From Lingula anatina (lineage: Eukaryota; Brachiopoda; Lingulata; Lingulida; Lingulidae): a stretch of DNA of 27,309 nt. The DNA lies in assembly GCF_001039355.2 (NCBI RefSeq), contig NW_019775471.1, positions 278,745 through 306,053 on the forward strand, read 5' to 3'. The notes under the pieces are model-generated. The model saw only the letters and a program-made list of their open reading frames with translations. It was not told the origin of the DNA and did no database searches. Below, in pieces: positions 1 through 8,901 of this stretch. The position numbers were made by a program, and so were the translations under genes. Position 1 is the stretch's first letter. The number at the start of each line of letters is the position of its first letter.

Positions 1-283
1 CGCTGTAGTGCTTTCACCCAGCTTTATGAGGCCTTTTGAATCACTTGAATAGCTGTCTTGGTTATAGAGAAAACCCCAATACCGAAAACGGCATTTTTCC
101 CCTCAAATTGGCGCCAGAGCGTCATCCGTTGGACACTGTACTTAATACCCGTCTTTAATTGGCCTTTTGGGAAGTTTGTTTTAATTTTTTATAAAAACTT
201 ATAAGCCCAGGGCTTTGTTTCTATGACTTTGGTCCTTTTACTATCAGTCACCTTAATTCATCACAGGCACTTTTTAATCCTTC
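1..283 (-). other. Downstream of the LINE endonuclease; linker to RT, heavily degraded
   Basis: In the same minus-strand frame as the endonuclease this stretch has stops at 284-286 and several more beyond. Short readable pieces persist, but no RT block is recognisable. It is either the degraded endonuclease-RT linker or sequence past an internal deletion. No other feature is seen. Confidence 0.4.
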
Positions 284-1276
284 TTAAGATGAGGGGAAGT
301 ATTTGTTTTGTGCTAGACTGATTTGTTTTAAGCTGTCCTCACTTTCAAGAGCTTTTAAAAATTTCTCAGTTGAATCTGTTTCCCAGATGTAACGATCTTT
401 GAAATTTTGTAATGATTGGGTTGGAGATGATTCTTTCATACCAGTGGTGTGGATTGCAAGGTCTAACAGCCAGTGATCCGATAAATAATCAATAGGTAAT
501 ACTGTAAGATACATAATTTTGCTAATCAGTCCATCGTTTGTGATTGCATAATCAACTGTACTGCACCCATGTATATTATAACAAGTTGGATATCCGAGAG
601 AGTTGCCTTTAGTTCTACCATTGAGAATCCTTAAGTTACTACTTCTACATAATTCAAGTAAGGCCTTTCCTTGCGAGTTAACTATTGTATCAATGTTATT
701 TCTCTTTTGTGAAAATCTGTTTTTAGGATAACTATCAGTCATTTGAATTCCAAACATGGTATCATCTTTGATGAAATCAGGTAGTGTCCCCGTTCTTGCA
801 TTGAAATCTCCAATTAAGCAAATTGACAGATATGATTGGTGAGTTGCAATTTCATCTTCAAGTATTTCTAGGGTTTCTTCATCTGAGGGGCCATTGCCCG
901 GTTTAATATAAACTGCACATAGGAATAAATCATCCTGTAAACCAAAGTGTTCACCTGCTAGTTTAATCCACAACAGATTTTCACTCTTGCTTCTAAGCAC
1001 TTTGATTCCCTTTATGAATTATTTTCTGTAATATACTACTATACCCCCAGAGGGTCTGCCTTTAACTCTCTTTTTCTTTCTGAGTTTTTCAGTGTGGCCA
1101 TGGGTGCCACCAGGTAAAGCTATTTTAGATCTTACAGTGCTGAAGGTTTCTACGCAAACAAATATGTCAAAGCTTTGAACTGTTGAAATGAAATTATCAT
1201 CACTTAATTTTTTAGCAAGTCCCCTAACATTCCGCATGCCTATACGTAACATATTGTAATTGGTATATTGACTCAA
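284..1276 (-). pseudogene. LINE ORF2 N-terminus: APE-type endonuclease
   Basis: Target-nicking endonuclease (EEP/exonuclease-phosphatase fold) that starts target-primed reverse transcription. The frame opens at ATG 1276 and runs to 284, broken by one in-frame TAA at 1021-1019. The expected landmarks come in order: an N-terminal RNVRGL motif with the metal-site Asn, CVETF with the catalytic Glu, GGIVVYYRK, then after the stop IGDFNARTG (the Asp-x-Asn motif), a STVDYAI block, and SDHWLLDLAI with the catalytic SDH triplet near the end. All usual catalytic residues are therefore present and decay is limited to stops. Total length is about 330 codons, normal for this domain plus the start of the linker. 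The RT normally follows but is outside the window. ORF1 lies upstream on the same strand. Confidence 0.88.
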
Positions 1277-1702
1277 GAAAAGTAAATTTAATGCCTAACC
1301 ATAATGCTATACATATACATATAAACTTTAACTTTTAACTTCTAACAATGCAATATATAACTATTAAACCGTTACTCTTCTAAACTAAGTATAATATTCT
1401 TAATAGTTTTTCTTGATTATGTTCCATGAGACATGTCTGTGCTTCTACACACTCGTTAATATATCTCTGTCCGATATGTATTTCCAAAACTAATTTTATA
1501 CTTTATAATTTACAATGCTTTTTCCTTTAATGATCTGACATTTTCATCATTAAGAAACTGATTCTTACTGTAAGAGGGAGCATAGGTTCTTACATTTTAG
1601 CTTTTCTTTCTGTATTAGTGACACTTACTTGGTTGTTATTAGTTTAATCAGTTCCATATTACACTAGTGTTCATAAGTGTTTGACGTTTAGCAGATTTTA
1701 GC
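1277..1702 (-). other. Inter-ORF spacer of the LINE
   Basis: AT-rich sequence of about 426 bases between the ORF1 stop and the ORF2 start on the minus strand. No coding similarity or obvious internal ribosome-entry or frameshift signal was seen. ORF2 of this copy is thus separate from ORF1 rather than overlapping it. Confidence 0.6.
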
Positions 1703-4005
1703 TTACAGTTTGCTTAAACACTCACGTAGTAGTTTCAATTCATTCTCGATAGAGTTACCCTTTTCCTTGGGGGAATTCCACTGATTAGGTGTTTGATTCC
1801 ATTTGTGGTGGTTCCTATGGTGCTGGCGATGCTGGTGACTGTGGGTAGCACTGGGGCTGTGGCCATGTCTAGGTGTGGTGCGGGGGTTTAGCTGTCCTGT
1901 TGCATCCTTTATATTTCCTGCCAGTGTACTGGTCCCATGCGGGGTGAGGTGAATGCCATCCCATGCAAATAGGTATCTCCTATCAGTTATGTTGTCATTG
2001 TCCATGTAGTGGACATTGGCATGTGAACGACAAAGATATTGTACCTGACGGTTGATATGTACCGCAGACCTATTGAAGCCGCGATTTCCCCATCTTGGTA
2101 GGATTTTGCTGATGATAATTTGAGTCTCTTGATACTTCTTCTCAATGTTGTTTATGAGCGCCATTGTTTCGTCTACAACAGTTTGCGGATGTTGTCCCTC
2201 GCTAATGTTATTTGATCCAATAATAAGTGTGATTGACTTAGGTGTGCCAAAATCTTTTTCTCCGATTAATTCCGCTGCATCATTGATTTTTTTGCCACTC
2301 AGTACGAAGCATGTACTTTTAGAGTGTGGAAAGAGTCTATTGGCAGACAATCCTTTCCCAATGGAGCTTGTTATGACTACATTTTCATAACTTGCTGTGT
2401 TCAAGGTTACTCTCTCTTGTGTCAACTCTTTTTCCTCAGGTAGCACAGGTGAGTTCTGGGATGATTCCACAAGTGTCATTAATCCAGTTTCATGTTCAGT
2501 GTTTGTAACAGGCGGGCATGTATTTTCCCTTGTAATTTTCACTGAAGGCTTTTCCCTTGAAGTCGGTTGTTTAGCATTTCTCCTTTCTTCAGTTGTTGGG
2601 TTTGATGTGGGTTGTATAGTCTCCACAGCAATTGTTGATGGTGTCAGGATAGCGACCTGTGGGGGTGGTGCAGTGTCCAGGTTATTGTCTGGAGATAATT
2701 GCATAGCAAGTATAGGGTTATCAGAGATGGTATCAGTCATGTTTCTATTGTCATTGTTCTCAAGTTCTGTGGGGGTGATATGAGGATGCTCCCATTGTGT
2801 TCCTATTTCACACGTATTCAGCTCTTCATATTGAGTTCCTACATGCATTGTTTGTTTTGTGGGTAGGAGCTTAGAGTGTAATGTGTTCACTGTCTCTGTT
2901 AGTTTGAGAATTTGTGTTGAGAGTGCAGACAATGCTTCCATTTGCTCTGTTAAGGATCCTTTAATTTGCTCCACTTACTCTGTTATTGTGCTGTTAGTCT
3001 TAGCTTCCTGTCTTTTTGCATCTGCTGTCCTGAATATAATTTCAGAGTACTGGTTTTCCACTGCTTGTAGTGTTTCTTGAATTTTACTAATATCACGATC
3101 TGTTTTCTTCTCTTTCATATTAGAATTCCCCTTTGTCTTGAAACCCTTTGGAGTTTGATGTGCACTTCTCTGTTTTACTTCAGTCTGGCTGTTTTCTATC
3201 TCCACCCTTTCCTCTATGTGGTCATTTTTGGCTGTTTGTTTGCTGGGTTCAAGGATACTGGGAGGCTGTAATTTCTTTGGTGATGAGACGATCATCGCCA
3301 TTTTGGGATAGTCATTTGCCAACAAAAGCATATAAGCATCCCCTTGAATATGTATTTTTTGGACTTTGCAGTGTGGTACAGGGTTAAAGATACTGTCCCA
3401 AGTTTGGCACCTGATGTGCTATTATAGATGAATTTCAGTTGAGTTCCAGTGCCATTGTTAACCTCTACCTCTGTGTCGGGTTTGTGGTACTGCCTACAAA
3501 CTTCTAGCCATCTTTTCACTAGACTTACAGAGCTGATTTTGATAGTGGCACAGCGACTGTTGTGGGTGGTAGATTCAATTATTGGACCAAAGTACTCATC
3601 AGTGTAATCATAGTTTGCGACAATTCTATTCTCCCTGTCATAGGTAATCCTGGATGTTTGGTTTACTAGAGCTGAGTAGGCTATACTATATGATTGTAAT
3701 AGTTTTTGATTTTCAGCTGTGTTGAGATCTTTCACTGTACTTGCCTTAGTAGAGAAAGCTTGTGTTATCACCTCCGGTGTAGCTTCAGGTGTGATCCCAA
3801 GTAATGTGTAGTGATCCTCCATCTTTGTTGTGTCCTCCATCTTTGATGTGTGCTCCAATGAGGGTTTCTTTGTGTATTCAAAAAACTTCAAAAAACTGTT
3901 TTTCTGTCCTGTTTCCTTCCTTAATTTAGTCCACTTACAGATCCTGGGATCTTGAGATTCCTTCTTATGTTAGTTTATATGAAGTAATTCTTCTGGTTTA
4001 GGCAT
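1703..4005 (-). pseudogene. LINE ORF1: J-domain-like, middle domain, coiled coil, SGNH hydrolase
   Basis: Chaperone and RNA-binding protein of the LINE, about 765 codons. A likely start is ATG 4005 (MPKPEELL...), with an in-frame TAA at 3972-3970. From about 3828 comes a J-domain-like block (HYTLLGI...ATPEVITQAF...IAYSAL...R.TYD) lacking the HPD tripeptide. A middle domain follows, with SLTLYHTAKS near its end, where the frame shifts at about 3330-3350 and resumes with IQGDAYMLLLANDYPKM. Next come a charged linker and heptad-rich coiled coil (about 3100-2860) interrupted by TAA at 2977-2975. The C-terminal SGNH-type hydrolase has ITSSIGKGL in place of GDS, GSNNIS (block III) and DGIHLTPHG (block V Asp/His). 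A His/Asn/Pro-rich tail ends at 1703. SGNH ORF1 proteins are known from several LINE clades; the J-domain-like call is my inference from the residue pattern. Confidence 0.8.
3815..3850 (-). repeat. 18-bp tandem duplication at start of J-domain-like region
   Basis: Two adjacent 18-base copies (3815-3832, 3833-3850) differ at one position and encode the repeated hexapeptides TSKMED and TTKMED on the minus strand. In-frame duplication, so the reading frame is unchanged. Confidence 0.9.
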
Positions 4006-4050
4006 TAAATTAAAAGTTTTCAGAGAGCCCTTAACATCCTGTCTGGACAG

Positions 4051-4062
4051 TCGGCCATCTTG
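4051..4062 (-). promoter_or_regulatory. YY1-type motif in LINE 5'UTR
   Basis: On the minus strand this reads CAAGATGGCCGA, which contains the YY1 core AAGATGG. It lies about 46 bases upstream of the presumed ORF1 start and within roughly 80 bases of the presumed element 5' end. YY1 sites near the 5' end of human L1 position transcription starts, so an initiator-like role is plausible here; that part is inference. Confidence 0.5.
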
Positions 4063-4242
4063 ATATCTTCTTATATGGTAGACTACAATATAATCCCTGC
4101 ACTGACACCAAATAGGGTGTTAATAAGGGGGCTCCTGTCTCAAGGTTTTGTCTGCGTCGCTCTCCTCAGCTTGGAGATTGATTTCATATACGTTATTTCG
4201 TGTTAGATTTCGAGATCAGTTGTGTCCAAAGCGGCGCTGTAA

Positions 4243-4356
4243 GACGTCGATATTTTCACAAGTGATTATTTGGACGATGTGCTGGCACGGAATGACATCA
4301 TGGAAAGCGATAATGAGGTGTTGACTGAGGATGGTCGCCATGAGTTTTTTATTTAG
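4243..4356 (+). other. Short acidic coding-like stretch upstream of the THAP-like fragment
   Basis: A 37-codon open stretch begins directly after a TAA and ends at TAG 4354. It reads DVDIFTSDYLDDVLARNDIM and continues acidic, with codon use that looks coding. It may be an exon or relic belonging with the THAP-like fragment at 4552 on the same strand. No family recognised and no clear splice sites. Confidence 0.2.
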
Positions 4357-4471
4357 TCGAAGGAAGATGGCTTTTTATTGCACACCCCAGTGATAAATCA
4401 CCATGCAAGGATTAGTAAGGAAAGAGAACGTCCCAACTGTGGCTTGTGAAAATTCTTGCAGTCGGATAGCC

Positions 4472-4477
4472 CACGTG
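4472..4477 (+). promoter_or_regulatory. E-box (CACGTG) upstream of THAP-like fragment
   Basis: A canonical CACGTG, extended to CCCACGTGAC, 75 bases before the THAP-like ATG, in a locally GC-richer segment. This could belong to a promoter; a six-base match is weak evidence alone. Confidence 0.25.
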
Positions 4478-4551
4478 ACACCTATGTGCGCGCAGAAAAA
4501 AAACCCGCTTGGGGGCAAACTCCCTAGCAACCGCGTTGAGTTCATGTAAAA

Positions 4552-4700
4552 ATGCCAAAAACTTGTCCTGTAGCTGGCTGTTATTCAAGAAAATACAAAG
4601 GGGGTTAGATCAAGTTCTTTGTTATACCTAATGAGAAGTTTAGAAGAGAGAAATGGCTGTCAGCGATAAACAGAGCAAGAGTAAACAGTGATGGCAGTAG
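4552..4700 (+). pseudogene. THAP-like zinc-finger fragment
   Basis: THAP domains are C2CH zinc-dependent DNA-binding modules found in host factors and in P-element, Kolobok and related transposases. From ATG 4552 the frame reads MPKTCPVAGCYSRKYKGG, then an in-frame TAG (4606-4608), then IKFFVIP and REKWLSAINRARV. This gives the N-terminal C-x4-C zinc pair, the conserved Pro of the FP/IP position and the invariant Trp. The second Cys-x2-His pair is not seen where expected (the frame reads NSDGSRLLRD), so the finger is truncated or continues in an unseen exon. Upstream sequence is GC-richer and includes an E-box, so this may be the first exon of a gene or transposon, now broken by the stop. The family call is moderate. 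Confidence 0.5.
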
Positions 4701-5069
4701 GCTATTGAGAGATCTAAACTTTGGTCGCCGCGAAAAAGTTCTCTTTATGTCTGTTCTCTGCATTTTTTTACAGGTTAGAGTCATTAGATGGGGTTTGCAT
4801 TCTATTTTAATTAGAATATGATATAAGTAAGGAATACATACATGTAGGTACTAGTTAGGAATGTAAAATTCTATTTAACACTGTTCCGCTCATCAATTCT
4901 TTCAAACTACAATAGGGTGAATAACAATATTAAGTGTGATATCAGTGCTTGGAACGTTATAATAAACATCGTCATCGGCACGTTTCATTGAAAAATTTCA
5001 CGCTTACCTCTCCATAAATACTAGTAACTGGATAACCAAACACCTAAAAACAGCAAAAAAGTGTTGATC

Positions 5070-5312
5070 TTACTTAGGAAGACTTTTTAAATATATATTT
5101 ACTTTGGGCCTTGACCAAAAAGATGAAAATATGTAGAGTTTACACGTCTGGCCATTGTTTGGGATCATTTCCCACTCATCTGCTGGAAGCTTATAAGGAC
5201 AAATATCGTGCCAACAGAGATCAAGTTTTGCCCCATACCTGTTTACTAAATCTGGACGAAGTCCTTCTACATATTCAAATGCCATTTTCACTTTTAAACT
5301 ATGTAAAATCAC
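5070..5312 (-). pseudogene. Fragment of uncharacterised protein family (RYGAKL/EWE motif)
   Basis: A minus-strand open stretch with a good Kozak-like ATG at about 5285 (AAAATGGCA) reads MAFEYVEGLRPDLV, then RYGAKLDLCWHDI and LPADEWE. This resembles the N-terminus of a large uncharacterised metazoan family (many members carry SWIM zinc fingers and YqaJ-like nuclease domains), where a Trp-Pro-Asp follows shortly after EWE. Here Trp-Pro-Asp-Val is present in the neighbouring frame, so a one-base shift, and then a stop, break the frame at about 5150. An alternative ATG at 5355 opens another frame that ends within 20 codons. It converges with the THAP-like fragment at 4552. Likely a gene or repeat relic; the family link is from memory of motif patterns and not searched. 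Confidence 0.4.
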
Positions 5313-5423
5313 TTTTTTCGCAGAGCTTTTTGGTCACGTCTTCATTGTAATACATGGCAAGAAGGCGCCTAACGACCGATTTTACCCCCACGCTAAATGG
5401 TTGCTATGGACTATCTCCGGATG

Positions 5424-5431
5424 TGACGTCA
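5424..5431. promoter_or_regulatory. Consensus CRE palindrome (TGACGTCA)
   Basis: A perfect TGACGTCA within a GC-richer stretch (about 5360-5450), about 70 bases upstream of the minus-strand ATG at 5355. Together with the local composition this could be a promoter for the minus-strand fragment. Single-motif evidence only. Confidence 0.3.
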
Positions 5432-5512
5432 TTCCGACTGGGTGAATGACATTTCAGTCTGTCCTCACTGCCAAAAGTTAATATTAATATATGAACGTTC
5501 GGACCCTCCAGC

Positions 5513-7079
5513 CCTTAGGTCTCATAAACATTTAGATTGTGACAGCGCCTCAGCGTGTCTTTGGTTTTAAATTAATTAATCTTAGAATATTTTTCTTTCA
5601 GTATAATTTTAATATTATAATGCATTAAAGTAAAATTTTAAACATACATGTAGGTTGTGGTAATGCCACGGCATGTAACAGTTTTCTGAATTCTCGTTTA
5701 AAGTTTCTTTATCTTCGAAATATTTATTTTTTTCAGGATAATTTTGACACATACTGAGTACTAACACTTCATATTTGTCTGTGAACAAGTACATACACAG
5801 TGCTAAACAATTTTTGTTCATACACATATATACATGTATATTTATGTATAAAATGTATCAGAAATTTTAATATAAACTGAGCTCTTAAAATTGAAACATG
5901 AATAAAGATGAGAATATAGAATTTCAAATTATTATTTACTATATAGACTTAAAATGTTTTGTAAGTCAACTTCATACTCAGGCCGTTTTAGTAGGATTTG
6001 TGCGTTAAACTATTTTATTATTATTACAAAACCAAAAACAAAATTTTAAACATATATAAACAGTAATTAATGAATGTACAAGTATGAGTAAGTTGTTACA
6101 GTTTTCCAGTTTTATGCAGTCTACATGTATGTTGGCAATTTTTTTCAACCGTGCAAATACCGTGCAAATAGGATTAAAACACGGGATTTTCAAAAGGTCA
6201 TTATAGAAGAAGAAAACGCTTAGTCTGAACATTTATAAACCGAATTGGAGTACATGTTACAGCTGAAAAAAATTAACTTGGCCAGTAAGTGACTGCTTTA
6301 AAGAAATTTCACTGGATCAGTCCGAATTTTACTGGCAATCAGGTAAACTGTTATACCGTGTCACTCTACAAATTATATATAGTTTTTTTTTATTTTTTTC
6401 ACATGTATGACAGTTATTTAGCATTATTTATTTCCTGATTATTTAACATTTATATTAAACAAAATAAAGAAAATAAACAACATTACAGCCATGGGCCACT
6501 TAGTTACAGATGAACCTTCCTTCCTGTTTATATCTATTCAAATTATTATGGTCTTGCTCATTTGGAAGGGAGATATCATGTGAGTCTTTAATTAAGTGCA
6601 GTACCTTTACCTTGACAATGGACAGTATATCCTGTGACTTTATCTGATCTAAGGAAACCAGAAAGTTATCTAAATAGCCAAGTGTGACTTTCTTTTATGT
6701 TGTGGATGAAACCAGTTTCAGAAAATAATTACTATGTACCTACCTTACCTGTGTTTAATTGAGACAATGTAAATCACTTTATATCTACCTTACCTTAGTT
6801 TTATGGAGACTGTAAATTACTATGTAGCCGCCTTCATCTGCATTTTATGTTATTTATCCTGCCTGTATTTCTGTATTATGTAAATTGTACATAATATCTC
6901 TAAAATTAAATAGATGCTGCTGAGTGACAGGCAACCTGGCCAATAGGAACCAGGCAGGTCCTCAGTCAGTCACCTCCCCCCCCCCTCCCAAGAGATTAAA
7001 AAAATTAACAGTGTGATGTAGAAGTCAGTACAGGGTTAGCTCTCGAGCAGGAAGGTTGTCATTCGTATTGTGAAGATTA
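5513..7079. other. AT-rich stretch without a recognisable gene
   Basis: Very AT-rich, with many A/T homopolymers, three of the window's six TACATGTA palindromes, a C-rich tract near 6976-6990, and a loose duplication near 6735-6830 (two copies of a phrase built on CTACCTTACCT). Open stretches on the minus strand (5615-5827, 6005-6232) are low-complexity and show no family. I see no gene here. Confidence 0.6.
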
Positions 7080-7103
7080 GACCTCGACCCCGGATTATGG
7101 AAC
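7080..7103 (+). repeat. Left terminal inverted repeat of the Tigger/pogo-like element
   Basis: Matches the reverse complement of 9880-9903 at 22 of 24 positions and is preceded by TA at 7078-7079. Confidence 0.8.
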
Positions 7104-7286
7104 GATATTTGACGTTTTTCGGCTTTGCACAGTCTGTGTATAAAAATGAACGTAAACTAACCTCTAATACTTTGCATGTAGCTACGATAGAGCTTTATTT
7201 ACTATCTTGTAAAGCTTAATCCATATGATTGGGGTTACTATTGGAGAAAAACGCTAAAATAGTGGTTAACTTCGTGTTGTTCTCAA

Positions 7287-7314
7287 ACCCCGGATTATGG
7301 AACAAAACCGGAAG
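7287..7314 (+). repeat. Subterminal repeat, left copy
   Basis: Contains CGGATTATGGAACAAAAC and is identical over 28 bases to the reverse complement of 9851-9878. It repeats the inner half of the terminal repeat, and a partial copy occurs at 7532-7549. Likely transposase-binding sites. Confidence 0.85.
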
Positions 7315-7531
7315 TGCGCAGATAACGTTGCGTCAGAGTTTGTTAGATAAGATGCAAGGCAATATGTAGCGCAGGGGGTCTATAAAAGACAATAAAACGG
7401 CAAATGCGCATTATACTGCGAATATCAATGAACATAACAGCAGTTGTAATTCATATTTAGTTGGTCTTTTACTTTTAAACACAAATATTGCTAAAAAATG
7501 GAATGGTCCACTCATTTACCACTACCTTGAT

Positions 7532-7549
7532 CGGATTATGGAACAAAAC
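7532..7549 (+). repeat. Third copy of the subterminal motif
   Basis: An 18-base exact copy of the core CGGATTATGGAACAAAAC, in the same orientation as the copy at 7287. It makes three left-end copies when the terminal repeat is counted, spaced about 200 and 240 bases apart. Confidence 0.8.
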
Positions 7550-8332
7550 GAGAAGTTGCCGCTACGTCGGAGTATCGAAGCGATATTTAGTAGTCTGGTC
7601 ATTTAAAATGCCATATTGAAAATACTGTATTCATTATTATGAAAGAATAATATTGATATTTCTCATTTTAAAACTCATCGATCATTCATTTGGCCAGCCT
7701 TCAGGTAACAACGTAACACCAGTAATGATTCAAAATAAAATATTTAATTCATGATAACAAAACTAGAAATTAACATTAACAGCTCACACACCACCAACTA
7801 AGAATTTATCGAAAGTGTGACAAATACAATAAAAATAAATAAATAAAAAAAGACGGAGAACTCATGTAACAGACTAGTGCTGTGACCTAACAAAGAGATG
7901 AATGTATTCAGTTTTTTAACATCGCTGACCTTTATAAAATGCATTAAACATTTAACTCCATAAAACGAAATCACTGCAATTTATTCTATTATTATACTGT
8001 CTCGTAACTCTGTTCACCATATGGAATAATAATGTGCGTTTGTGTTATGTACGTATTTATGTTTATTTTTACGTTGCGTTGTTTGTAACGCACAAGAACA
8101 TATCACTTGTAGGCCCATGTACTTTTGTGGTATAAGTAAGAAAAAAACAAAACAAAATAAATCTAAAAAAATATATAAAACAAAAGAACTCAACCAATGT
8201 TTCTCCTTTACTGAGATAAATTCCAGCAGATATAACACAGGAAAACGTCCAAAAATGTAGTGGTTTAAGCGCAAGTTCTTGCGCGTTAAGCCTAGGTCCC
8301 AAATACGTTTTGGACGCACGGTTTTTTAGTTC

Positions 8333-8560
8333 CTTGTGTCCTTCTTCTCTTTTCTACGTACGTTTCACCTCCAATGCCCTCTGTGCCTTTCGCTCTCGTA
8401 CCTCAGCCTTCTTCCTCTCCCTCTCCACGCCCGCTCTTCTCTTCTCCTCTTTCTCCATTCTTCGCTTAGCGCCATCTTCGGCTTATCTCATTTTTTCTAC
8501 AGCTCTTCTTTGCTTTCTCTCTTTCTTTCTTTCTTCCAAGTCTTTAAATAATGCTTTCTT
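8333..8560 (-). pseudogene. Lys/Glu/Arg-rich coiled-coil relic inside the Tigger-like element
   Basis: On the minus strand the polypurine sequence reads as a charged helix (for example AKRRMEKEEKRRAGVERE), broken by stops at about 8490 and 8355. Such tails occur in many pogo-type transposases of marine invertebrates after the DDE domain. The complementary plus strand is an apparently open Phe/Leu/Ser-rich frame, which is a shadow of the polypyrimidine bias. Function inferred from context only. Confidence 0.45.
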
Positions 8561-8658
8561 ATTATCCGATATCCGAACAAATATTTATTTGAAGACAGAA
8601 TTCATTTTCTCATTATTTTTCATTTATTTAGCATGTTTTTTATTTCACTATATTGCAC

Positions 8659-8901
8659 CTATTTATCCTTCCCGGTTTTCAACTCGGGATGTCGATTCAT
8701 GAACCGATCCCACCAGCCGTTCGACGCTGAAAAGCCCATAGGCCTATCCCTTTGTTTTCCCACCGCCAGAGCAAATTGCAGACTCCAAGTCTTTGGTGAG
8801 GGGAAACCACCAGTCACTCATAATAAGGCAGTAGTGGACTAGAGCTGCCTCATCAGAGTGACTGAGGGCCAACTTCCCATAACCACCTCCCTTGAGAGCA
8901 C
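8659..8901 (-). pseudogene. Pogo/Tigger transposase DNA-binding domain, frameshifted
   Basis: A probable splice acceptor (polypyrimidine then CCACAG) sits just before 8901 on the minus strand. The first frame reads GKLALSHSDEAALVHY, then FPLTKD, matching the usual leucine-rich and FPLT pattern of the second helix-turn-helix (CENP-B/Tc5 type). A frame change near 8745 leads to SNGWWDRFMNRHPEL, the highly characteristic WW..F..RHPEL end of that domain. The frame closes at TAG about 8661. The DDE/D catalytic domain expected next is absent; AT-rich sequence and the coiled-coil relic follow. The family call is fairly secure from the WWDRFMNRHPEL block. The upstream psq-type helix-turn-helix was not found. 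Confidence 0.7.

Larger units (their letters stand above)
1..4140 (-). mobile_element. Decayed SGNH-ORF1 LINE (non-LTR retrotransposon), 5' part
   Basis: A minus-strand non-LTR retrotransposon whose order is 5'UTR, ORF1 (4005 to 1703), a 426-base spacer, then ORF2 starting with an apurinic-type endonuclease (1276 to 284). The reverse transcriptase would lie beyond the left edge. ORF1 with a C-terminal SGNH hydrolase and ORF2 with an APE-type endonuclease is known for CR1/L2-like and related jockey-superfamily LINEs, so that group is likely but not proven. Several stops and at least one frameshift make the copy inactive. The 5' end is not sharply visible; about 4140 is a guess from where the LINE-like sequence gives way to a different plus-strand composition. 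No target-site duplication could be identified. Confidence 0.85.

Noticed and set aside
2145-3387. Plus-strand open frames over the LINE ORF1 (2145-2390, 2397-2783, 2859-3080, 3077-3387)
   Set aside because: They are antisense to the ORF1 coding sequence, are Ser/Val/Leu-rich and match no family; shadows of the minus-strand gene.
8310-8702. Phe/Leu/Ser-rich plus-strand frames resembling membrane proteins
   Set aside because: Produced by a polypyrimidine tract that is the complement of a charged coiled-coil relic; composition artefact.
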